Assembly: GCA_003353825.1 (NCBI GenBank)
Contig: PIVW01000330.1
Span: forward strand, 1-6,624
Source of the DNA: Chloroflexota bacterium
GTDB taxonomy: Bacteria > Chloroflexota > Anaerolineae > J102
DNA: 6,624 nt
Reading direction: 5' to 3'
A program made the position numbers and the translations under genes. Shown piece by piece: positions 1 through 6,442 of this stretch. The notes beneath the pieces are model-generated. The model was not told the DNA's origin. It saw only the letters and a list, made by a program, of their open reading frames with translations, and made no database searches. How positions within the stretch are numbered: the stretch's first letter is position 1; each line of letters starts with the position of its first letter.

Positions 1-3000
1 ATGGCGTCGTCAAAGCGCTGGCCGGTGTAGCGCATGTCTGTTTGCACAGGCATGGCGCCATCTGTGGCGTGGTTCCAGGTGTAGCGCAGTTCACCGAAGG
101 TGCGATAGCGGTCTTCCCATAGTTTGGTGCCGCCGCCGTTGACGATTACGCTGGTGCTACCCAGGTGGTCGCGGAATATGTAGCGCAAGCTGTTGTTGCG
201 CGGGTAACCGGTACGTTTGAGCGAGACCAGGTCGCCGCCCGCGTAGTAGTATTTGGTGTAGCCGCTGTCGATGGTTTCTTCGTAATGCGGGAAGGGGTAG
301 AATGTCGTTTCGCCGTTGACGACCGCTTTAACTCGATTTCCATCGCCGTCATAGGTGTATTCGGCGATGACGGTGGAACTCAGTGCTTCCGGCGCCATGG
401 TTTCGTCGGGCAGGATGGCTGGACGGGTGAACAGCTCTGCTAGAGAAACAGCAGCACTGCCCGAGACCAGAGCAATGTCAAATTCGCCCAAACGTTTACT
501 GACCCCGAGCGCACAGTCCTCGTCGTCCAGGGCGATGATCAGGTAATAGTAGTTGCTGTTGATGTCGCCGATGTGGGTGGGATCGGTGTGAGTGGTACTC
601 GTCTTGGTGGCGATCTTCTCAGAGTTTTCGTCGCCGGGGCTGAAGTAGGGCTGTTCACTGCGCCACACTTCGTAGTCGCCAGCGCCATTCACCGGGCTCC
701 AAGTGAGCTGCACATCTGCGTTGCTGTGGGCGATGGTGGCTGAGGCGCTGTCCATGGTGGATACCGTACTGAGGCGGTTTTCTGGATCGTATTCTAGAAC
801 ATAAAGTGTGCTTCCTGCCAATCGGCTGCTGGCGTTGCCGTTGGCGTCGTAGCAGTAACGTAAATGGCGATAGTTGCTGGCGGCATGGGGGTGGTCGCTG
901 TCGTTGTAGCTGTACTGGCCGTCAGTGGGGTCGTCAGGGTCCCCTTTGCGGGTGAGGTTGCCGTCAGCGTCGTAGCTGAAAGATTCATTGTAATTGCCCG
1001 CCCAGTTGCTTACAACCGTGGTGGTGATCACGCGGTTGAGATCGTCATAACCGAATAGCTGGGTGTCGTAGTTGTAGGGTGCATCTCGCCAGTCACTGAT
1101 CTGGATGATATTGCCAGCTGCATCGTAGAAATAGAAGAGGTCTTGATATTGTTCTCCACTGCTGCCGTTCTTACTGAGGATGGTATGCAGCCGCCCCCGA
1201 CCAGGGTTGTGATCCCAGGCGTAGTAGTTGTAGTCGCTGCTCAGGTTTGCGCCTAATGTACGCACATCTATGCGACCTGCTTCATCGTAGGTGGTGCTTT
1301 GCACATAGGTGTTGAGGCCGCTCAGGCTATCCGGCAAGCCCCGGCTATTGTAGCTATAGCTAACCGTTTCCCGACCACTCTCATCGCCGGGGTCAGGGTA
1401 AGTGAGCGTTTGCAGGCGATCCAGGCTGTCGTAGCTGCTGGAGGTGGTGTAAGTGTAAGTCTGGCCTGAGATCGTTTTGCTCTCTTCTATCACCCGACCC
1501 CGAACATCGTACTGCCAACTGCTGCTGCCAGAGCGGTCTTGGAGGCTGGTGCGGCGGCCGATGCCGGCGTTGCCGTTGCTGCTGTCATCGTAGTTGTGGG
1601 TGGTCAACCCGCGATATTCCACGTCAGGTTGGCCCCAATCCCACTGACAATCGCCAGCGGCCAGGTCCTGGCGCAGGTAGCGCAGACGGTTGAGCCCGTC
1701 GTATTCGTAACACAGGGTTACACCGTTGGCATCGGTCTGGCGCGTGAGGTTGCCAGCGGCGTCGTAACCATAGCTCCAAGTGCCCATGTCCGGGTCGCTC
1801 ATCCCGGTTTTGCGGCCCAGTGCATCGTAGTTGATCTCTGTATGCACCGTGGCGTTGCCGGCGCTATCCTGGACGTAGACATCGCTGAGTTGGTCTAGTG
1901 TCTCGTACTCGTATCTGGCCGTGGCGTACTGGCTAGCGTTCCAGTCAGGGCCGCTGCTGTAACTGCCGTTGTATTGATGAGATTTGCGCAAACGGCCAAA
2001 GATATCGTGGCGGATTATGCTCTGATGATTGTTTTCATCTATCACTGCTGTGAGCAAGCGCGCTTCGCCGCTGCCGGTCTGCCCTATTTTGTAGTAGCTG
2101 CGTATTGTGCCGCCGTCTGGATGGGTTTGCACTGTGATGCGGCCCAGGATGTCGTATTCATACTGGGTTTTGGGCTGGCTCTGCGGTGTGATGTAACCCT
2201 CATCTAGAGGGGTGACGGCATAGGGAATGCTCTGCCATTCGAGCCTACCCATGGCGTCGTAGTCGTTATCTACGACGGTGTGTTGGCCACTCACGCCTGA
2301 CAGTTCGGCTTCGACCTGGGTTTGCAGCACCTGCCCCAGGCCATTGTAGTAGGTCCAATCGTACAGGTAAGTGGCGCTGGGGTGTGCGTCGCCGTTGTTG
2401 TCATCTCGCAGACCGTGCTTGACCTCGAAGGGATTGGTATCGGTGTAGGCGTTGGTTTCGGTGGCGGGATGGCTGAAGTCGGCACCAGGGCGACGCTGTT
2501 CTGTGAGGCGGCCAAAGGCATCGTAGCTGCTGCGAGTGATGGCCCCGTTTGCATCTTCGCTTTCTTGTAACTGCCCAACCAGACCACTCCCCCCGACCGC
2601 CTGGTTGATGCCGTAGTAGCGATACTGGGTGGTAAGCGTAGCCCCACCCCCTGGGCCCGGCGTCACGGTTGTGCGGGTGGGGTAGGCGTCGAAGGTTGAG
2701 TCGTAGGTGGTGGTGCTGACAGAGCCGTTGGCAGTGGTCTCGCTTTCAAGGTTGCCGGAATCGCTATAACTCAAGAGGCTTTGTCGCAGCCAATTTGTGT
2801 CACAACCCGCACCTGCCGGTTGGCCATAGCCGGCATGCCACACCTCGTGCAGGAAGCCATCGCTCGGTGGGGAGGTGTAGCTGTTATGGCCGCTGGCGCT
2901 ATCGTACAACATGCGGCTTTGCCCCTGACACACGCTGCTGCCATCCAACAGTTTTTCCTCTGCCATTCTGTTGACAATGTAGCGGTTGTTGGCGATGTCG

Positions 3001-5633
3001 TCTGCCGGATAGTAGTCCCGGCTGATGTGCCGGTAGAGAGCGCCGTCGGCGTCGTATACTTTTTCGTCGGTTACATTGCCGTACTGCCCACCCCCTTGCT
3101 GTCCGCTGTTGTATTCGTAGCGTGTCTCCTGCGAGACCGGGTTGAGGCCATCTTTGTCGTACAGGCTTGTTGTCGTCGAGTCTAGTCGAGGCCAGTCAGC
3201 CTCTGCCGTCCACTCCCATACTGTTTGCTGCAAGGTGGTCACACCATCATCTACCACCTGTTCCATCAGCTTTCCTTTGCGGATGTCCGCCTCACTGCCC
3301 TCTTTCTGATAAAAGCTGCTGCTTGTTTGCCGCAGCACTGTGTTTGGTTCGTTCTCTGCGTACAGGGTTTCGACCACTTCATCGAATCCCAAGAACTCGT
3401 AGTGATCACCCGACTGGCATGTCTTCACCGATGCCCCTTCCCCATAATCGTAGCGCCAGAGAGTGGTATTGCCCATGCCATCTGCTACTTCCCGCTCCGA
3501 CACCACGTAGCGCTCGTCTTGCTCGCAGCCGTGGCCGGGCCATGAATCATCGATGTGCGCATCTTCGCTCGCATATTTTAAGGTCACCACGCCGCCATAG
3601 CCGTTGTCCACCGTTTGCAAAAAACGGGTGTTTGCACCATTGCCGGTGGCGGCGTAGCCTAAGGTGGTGGTAACCGGCAGACGTTCCCCTGACGCCCCCA
3701 GCAACTGCACCGAATCCAACTGTAAATGGGTTTGCCCACTGCTTGTCAATTCGTAACGCCGAACCTCCGTGCCGTCTGCTTTCATGCTAACCGACGCTAG
3801 GGCTTTGTCTCGGTACACCCGCTGATTGACACAGTTGGTTTCACCTATATCTGGTTGATCGCTACGGCCTACCACTGCGAATTCTACGCTGTTGGCCCCA
3901 TAGCTTAGGGATGTGGGGTAGCTTTCATGCACGTACTGCTTGCCATTTATGACACTGTATATGCTGGAACAACGGTTCGTAGCGCCCTGGATCGTGCGCA
4001 TGCGTCCTGCGTAGTTAATTTCGATGTCGTTGTCGGCGTTGTCCTCGATCCGCACCAAATGCCACTGATACGCCGTTGCCTTGACTGAACCACTGCAGGT
4101 GTGATCCCCCTGGTTAGCATAGCAGGTGGAACCACATTGCAGCCAGCCACCCCAACTGTAGGGGGTCGCTCCCTCCGAAAGGGGTCTGTTATCGCTGCTG
4201 TTTAGGGCTGATCCAAACGTGTAGCGAGTGCCCTCTGCTGTCCACACTGTCCATTGGGCCGTATCCTTGTACCAGATTGTTGCCTGACCCAAAAAGGGTG
4301 TGGGGCTGCTGCAACCACTACGTATCGCCTCCCAAGTCGTCGGACCACCGTTGGCAGCTTCTCGACGAATTCTCAAATAGCTCTCGGGCACCGTGTGCCA
4401 TGTCCCATCTTTTTTCACTAATTTGTAGGCCCCTCCGGGAAATGAAAGATAATACTCGTCATCAACCTTGTTGATGGAACCCAAGCCTCCCACCGACCAA
4501 CCCAATCCTGCAAAGCCCGCCTGTATGTCATGGCCCGATTCCCCATTGAGACGTATCATGTCGTTCAGAGCGCCGCCGTTATAGTACAGGCTCAGAGCGG
4601 GCTGTAAGCCACCCGTTCCCGGCATTGTTTGCAGGGGATAGCTGTAGCTGGCGTCGCCTGTCCACAGGTTGGGACCTGCCCCCAAGACCGAAGGCGCCAA
4701 CAAGCCTGTCACCTGACCTTCCTCTGCATCTGGCACTAATAGCACGCCAAATACCGAAAAATGTGCCGTTTCCGCCTGCAATCTTTGCCCTGCCTGATCG
4801 ACTACGGTGGGCAGCGCCTGCCATTGCGTTTCCTCTTCGTCCCAATAGGCCAACGTCAGTTCCTCGTTCGCATTGCTAGGAAATGCCCCTGTCTCAAAAA
4901 GGTATGTCAATGCCACCGGCTTCGCAAACTCGCGCAGCCCCTGCCCAAGTTCATCTTCTGCCTCTAGCGCGATCATGGCCAACACGTTCTCCGCAGGCGC
5001 GACATCTTCTGCCGCCGCCCGGTAGCGGATGAGTGTGCGCTGCATTACAGCATCGGGCGGAACCAGCACTTGCACCCGCCCATCCAGCGTTTGCAGCAGC
5101 CCACCCTCGGCTTGCGTTACCCATATTTCATCCTCGGCGTTGCCATCTGTATCGGTGGCGACTGACTGGGCGTAGCCGGTACCGGTATTTCCCAGATAGG
5201 TACTGAAATCCAGGGTCGGGGAGATTTCCTTACGAGCAAAGTATAGCCCCGCCCCACCCGCACCCTTGCCACGCATATGCACTTCCTGGTTCAACTGCCC
5301 CTGGTTGGCCACGAAATAGAGGGGGATGTTTGCGATATCGATGCTGGGCTCAGGTTCGGGTTCAGGTTCGGGTTCCTGCTCCTGCTCCTGTACCAGTTCT
5401 TGGAGTTCCACCATCGGACTACTTGCTACGGCATCGGGCTTTGCCGCTGCTGCCACACGCAAAGGCGAAACAACCATAGGCAGCCAGGGCAACGTACTCG
5501 CAGGCTCGCGCTCGGCGGGGACATTCTTACGCGGCGAAGTTGCCAAAACCGGCGACACCGTACTCAGCAACAAACTGACAATAATCAACACATAAACAAC
5601 AAAGGTCCTTTTACGGGGGGGGGCAGAACGCAT
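1..5633 (-). CDS. Giant secreted RHS/YD-repeat protein, C-terminus cut by window edge
   Basis: RHS proteins form a beta-sheet shell of YD repeats that encloses a C-terminal, often toxic, tip; this one should be exported. Seen in the sequence: the frame is open for 1877 codons. The ATG at 5633 is the only possible start, because an in-frame TAA lies at 5639-5637 and GGAG sits 7 nt upstream. Residues 1-31 are a signal peptide (basic MRSAPPRKR, hydrophobic FVVYVLIIVSLLL, likely cut after VLA). Residues 82-96 are a QE/PE tract. About 102-175 resemble the head of SBBP propeller proteins (PLYFVANQGQ, LDFSTYLGN). About 176-298 are ZU5-like (GRVQVLVPPDAV to HFSVFGV). About 320-830 are an SpvB-like shell (NLWTGDASYSYP, LGWSVGGLGSI) with Cys501, Cys505 and Cys513. 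About 838-1625 are YD repeats, about 1641-1719 an FN3-like insert, and about 1757-1877 the RHS core (YTYDGDGNRV, DHLGS at 1822-1826, RYTGQRFDDA). The remaining core and tip are missing. The family call is firm. Toxin, adhesin or wall-protein roles are open. Confidence 0.95.
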   Translation of the reverse strand, partial: MRSAPPRKRTFVVYVLIIVSLLLSTVSPVLATSPRKNVPAEREPASTLPWLPMVVSPLRVAAAAKPDAVASSPMVELQELVQEQEQEPEPEPEPEPSIDIANIPLYFVANQGQLNQEVHMRGKGAGGAGLYFARKEISPTLDFSTYLGNTGTGYAQSVATDTDGNAEDEIWVTQAEGGLLQTLDGRVQVLVPPDAVMQRTLIRYRAAAEDVAPAENVLAMIALEAEDELGQGLREFAKPVALTYLFETGAFPSNANEELTLAYWDEEETQWQALPTVVDQAGQRLQAETAHFSVFGVLLVPDAEEGQVTGLLAPSVLGAGPNLWTGDASYSYPLQTMPGTGGLQPALSLYYNGGALNDMIRLNGESGHDIQAGFAGLGWSVGGLGSINKVDDEYYLSFPGGAYKLVKKDGTWHTVPESYLRIRREAANGGPTTWEAIRSGCSSPTPFLGQATIWYKDTAQWTVWTAEGTRYTFGSALNSSDNRPLSEGATPYSWGGWLQCGSTCYANQGDHTCSGSVKATAYQWHLVRIEDNADNDIEINYAGRMRTIQGATNRCSSIYSVINGKQYVHESYPTSLSYGANSVEFAVVGRSDQPDIGETNCVNQRVYRDKALASVSMKADGTEVRRYELTSSGQTHLQLDSVQLLGASGERLPVTTTLGYAATGNGANTRFLQTVDNGYGGVVTLKYASEDAHIDDSWPGHGCEQDERYVVSEREVADGMGNTTLWRYDYGEGASVKTCQSGDHYEFLGFDEVVETLYAENEPNTVLRQTSSSFYQKEGSEADIRKGKLMEQVVDDGVTTLQQTVWEWTAEADWPRLDSTTTSLYDKDGLNPVSQETRYEYNSGQQGGGQYGNVTDEKVYDADGALYRHISRDYYPADDIANNRYIVNRMAEEKLLDGSSVCQGQSRMLYDSASGHNSYTSPPSDGFLHEVWHAGYGQPAGAGCDTNWLRQSLLSYSDSGNLESETTANGSVSTTTYDSTFDAYPTRTTVTPGPGGGATLTTQYRYYGINQAVGGSGLVGQLQESEDANGAITRSSYDAFGRLTEQRRPGADFSHPATETNAYTDTNPFEVKHGLRDDNNGDAHPSATYLYDWTYYNGLGQVLQTQVEAELSGVSGQHTVVDNDYDAMGRLEWQSIPYAVTPLDEGYITPQSQPKTQYEYDILGRITVQTHPDGGTIRSYYKIGQTGSGEARLLTAVIDENNHQSIIRHDIFGRLRKSHQYNGSYSSGPDWNASQYATARYEYETLDQLSDVYVQDSAGNATVHTEINYDALGRKTGMSDPDMGTWSYGYDAAGNLTRQTDANGVTLCYEYDGLNRLRYLRQDLAAGDCQWDWGQPDVEYRGLTTHNYDDSSNGNAGIGRRTSLQDRSGSSSWQYDVRGRVIEESKTISGQTYTYTTSSSYDSLDRLQTLTYPDPGDESGRETVSYSYNSRGLPDSLSGLNTYVQSTTYDEAGRIDVRTLGANLSSDYNYYAWDHNPGRGRLHTILSKNGSSGEQYQDLFYFYDAAGNIIQISDWRDAPYNYDTQLFGYDDLNRVITTTVVSNWAGNYNESFSYDADGNLTRKGDPDDPTDGQYSYNDSDHPHAASNYRHLRYCYDANGNASSRLAGSTLYVLEYDPENRLSTVSTMDSASATIAHSNADVQLTWSPVNGAGDYEVWRSEQPYFSPGDENSEKIATKTSTTHTDPTHIGDINSNYYYLIIALDDEDCALGVSKRLGEFDIALVSGSAAVSLAELFTRPAILPDETMAPEALSSTVIAEYTYDGDGNRVKAVVNGETTFYPFPHYEETIDSGYTKYYYAGGDLVSLKRTGYPRNNSLRYIFRDHLGSTSVIVNGGGTKLWEDRYRTFGELRYTWNHATDGAMPVQTDMRYTGQRFDDA
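774..3122 (-). repeat. YD-repeat array within the RHS gene
   Basis: About 785 residues (roughly 838-1622 of the protein) hold degenerate YD repeats of about 20 residues, in the pattern (Y/F)-x-YD-x-x-G-R/N-L-x-x. Clear copies include VYDADGALYRH, SYDAFGRLTEQ, DYDAMGRLEW, EYDILGRITVQ, NYDALGRKTGM, GYDAAGNLTRQ, EYDGLNRLRYL, QYDVRGRVIEE, SYDSLDRLQTL, TYDEAGRIDV, FYDAAGNIIQ, GYDDLNRVITT, SYDADGNLTRK and EYDPENRLSTV. In known RHS structures these repeats wind into a hollow beta cocoon. At DNA level the recurring Tyr-Asp codons read as GTCGTA on the plus strand. This keeps opposite-strand frames open and explains the many spurious plus-strand ORFs here. Copies have diverged too far to be exact DNA repeats. 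Confidence 0.92.
5346..5390 (-). repeat. In-frame hexanucleotide repeat encoding QEQEQEPEPEPEPEP
   Basis: On the plus strand a perfect 12-mer AGGTTCGGGTTC occurs twice in tandem (5352-5375), followed by two and a half CTGCTC hexamers (5376-5390). In the RHS gene it encodes residues 82-96, alternating Glu with Pro or Gln. Such tracts act as stiff or extended linkers; here it separates the export region from the first folded segment. The unit is a multiple of three, so copy-number change would alter linker length and leave the frame intact. Confidence 0.9.
5615..5623 (-). repeat. Nine-base homopolymer (C9 in the coding strand) in codons 4-7 of the RHS gene
   Basis: Nine consecutive G on the plus strand read GCC CCC CCC CGT in the RHS gene, giving Ala-Pro-Pro-Arg directly before the hydrophobic core of the signal peptide. 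Any change not a multiple of three would shift the frame within seven codons of the start. No rescuing start lies upstream, because an in-frame TAA precedes the ATG by 3 nt. At the length printed here the gene is in frame. The tract may vary between cells, or the length may be a read-level uncertainty. Confidence 0.9.
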
Positions 5634-5640
5634 GGTTTAT

Positions 5641-5644
5641 CTCC
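5641..5644 (-). promoter_or_regulatory. Ribosome binding site of the RHS gene
   Basis: Plus-strand CTCC reads GGAG on the minus strand, 7 nt before the ATG at 5633. With the in-frame TAA at 5639-5637 this fixes the translation start. A weak possible promoter further up on the minus strand is TTCAAG (5812-5807), a 17-nt spacer and TATAAC (5789-5784). Only the -10 box is close to consensus, so it is not listed separately. Confidence 0.75.
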
Positions 5645-5896
5645 GAGGGTGGGATGAAATGGCCAGGGGTGGGGCCAGGTCAGATGAACCAAAAGATAGA
5701 AATTATGCCGCGATTGGCGTTATCAAGATTTTGGATTGCAGTGAATGAGTGTCTTGCTAATATAGGTTTCGCTACCACTTCTTGTTATAGTCTTCCAGAA
5801 AAAGATCTTGAATCCGCAGGCGTATTTACCGGCGGAAAGTCTGGCAAAAAATCAAAATCATTATCTAACATCACTAGCATAGCAGATGTATAGCTG

Positions 5897-5947
5897 GCGG
5901 TATATAAACCAGTTTACACTGCCAGTGTAAACCAGTTTACATACCGC
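5897..5947. repeat. 51-bp near-perfect palindrome made of three overlapping dyads
   Basis: The two 25-nt arms (5897-5921 and 5923-5947) around the centre at 5922 match at 22 of 25 positions. The mismatches are 5904/5940, 5910/5934 and 5911/5933. All three are A-C oppositions on the plus strand, so they become G-U pairs in a minus-strand RNA, which could pair along the whole stem. Inside lie three dyads: 5903-5918 (TATAAAC-CA-GTTTACA), 5912-5932 (arms GTTTACACT and AGTGTAAAC around GCC) and 5926-5941 (TGTAAAC-CA-GTTTACA). TAAACCAGTTTACA is repeated directly at 5905-5918 and 5928-5941. No T-run follows on either strand, so it is not a standard intrinsic terminator. It could be a multi-site operator, an RNA leader structure, or a palindromic mobile element or recombination site. 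Confidence 0.93.
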
Positions 5948-6345
5948 GTAAGTACCTTATCAATGAACTTCTTGCATGCTGTACAAGAATATGGCCCAAA
6001 AGTGATGACTTCACCCAATACAAAATACCGACCAGTTCATATTCTGCTGCTCAGGTGGCTACTTTAGTTTGCGTCCGTGCGAAACAACGAAAATGAAGAA
6101 TTCCAGTATATGGAGAGCCGTTATATTGGCGCTGTTGTCCGCATCGGTCATTTAAGTCCTCTCCGCTTCAGGGCTGGCACTGATTTTGACCAGAATATTG
6201 AGCTGTATTCACAGCATAAGAAAGGAATCCCAATGATGGGGAGTACCACTCTAGCTTTACACATTTTATCGCATTGTGGCAAGTCACGTACCTCTTTGGT
6301 TCTGGCTTGTCCAGGTTAGGGTCACTCCATTTAGCGCCTGCAACT

Positions 6346-6360
6346 CCCCAGGCACTGGGG
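6346..6360. repeat. Short GC-rich inverted repeat upstream of the transposase gene
   Basis: CCCCAG and CTGGGG form perfect 6-bp arms around a GCA loop. It lies 82 nt before the transposase start. No T-run follows on either strand. It may be a hairpin limiting read-through into the transposase gene or part of an insertion-sequence end; chance is also possible for arms this short. Confidence 0.6.
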
Positions 6361-6429
6361 TCGTTGAATGGGATTTGGTGAAACAAACAAATAGACATAC
6401 TATTCCTCAAGATTACATCAAGCATATTC

Positions 6430-6435
6430 AGGAGG
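6430..6435 (+). promoter_or_regulatory. Ribosome binding site of the transposase-like gene
   Basis: AGGAGG, a full-consensus Shine-Dalgarno core, lies 7 nt before the ATG at 6443. An in-frame TAG at 6392-6394 lies upstream with no other ATG between, so this site decides the start. Confidence 0.85.
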
Positions 6436-6442
6436 AAAGGAA

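Larger units (their letters stand above)
5634..6442. other. Intergenic region of lower GC, no convincing gene
   Basis: This stretch of about 0.8 kb separates the divergent RHS and transposase-like genes, so it must hold promoters for both directions unless transcription enters from outside. It contains the RHS leader, a G-rich stretch at 5647-5674, the 51-bp palindrome at 5897-5947, a small hairpin at 6346-6360 and the transposase leader. Its open frames are short and not recognisable: 79 codons at 5654-5893 plus, 34 codons from the ATG at 5963 plus, 80 codons at 6077-6319 plus, and 85 codons at 6168-6425 minus. None has a well-placed Shine-Dalgarno sequence that I can see. A poor promoter candidate for the transposase is TTGGTG (6375-6380), a 17-nt spacer and TACTAT (6398-6403). 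No tRNA or intrinsic terminator with a T-run was seen. Confidence 0.7.

Noticed and set aside
165..2647. Other plus- and minus-strand ORFs in this part (for example 1539-1898 plus, 2291-2647 minus)
   Set aside because: They are low-complexity Val/Ala-rich (plus) or Thr/Ala-rich (minus) translations out of frame with the YD-repeat gene. Shadows.
774..3122. YD-repeat array as a CRISPR or DNA-level tandem repeat
   Set aside because: The periodicity is at protein level; DNA copies are diverged, with no constant repeat or spacer length.
2781..3673. Long plus-strand ORFs (134 codons at 2781-3185, 168 codons at 3167-3673, 106 codons at 3225-3545)
   Set aside because: They lie opposite the continuous RHS frame, show no recognisable domain, and stay open because Tyr-Asp codons read as GTCGTA on the other strand.
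4579..5657. ORFs at 4579-4845 minus, 4625-4967 plus and 5277-5657 plus
   Set aside because: They overlap the N-terminal third of the RHS gene in other frames. The Gly-Ser and Ser-Cys runs in the frame at 5326-5595 are the Pro-Glu repeat read on the wrong strand.
5699..5726. TTGATA and CATAAT boxes on the minus strand as an RHS promoter
   Set aside because: The spacer is only 13 nt, too short for a sigma-70 promoter; shifting the -10 to TAATTT gives 15 nt but a poor box.
5654..5893. 79-codon plus-strand ORF ending 3 nt before the 51-bp palindrome
   Set aside because: The product is unrecognised, its start overlaps the RHS leader, and the G-rich sequence before it is too close to the ATG to be a good ribosome site. 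The palindrome behind it lacks a T-run. Not excluded, but unsupported.
5897..5947. Palindrome as an intrinsic transcription terminator
   Set aside because: The stem is AT-rich and neither strand has a T-run after it.
6077..6425. ORFs of 80 codons (plus, 6077-6319) and 85 codons (minus, 6168-6425)
   Set aside because: No recognisable motif and no Shine-Dalgarno sequence; they overlap each other on opposite strands, so at most one could be real.
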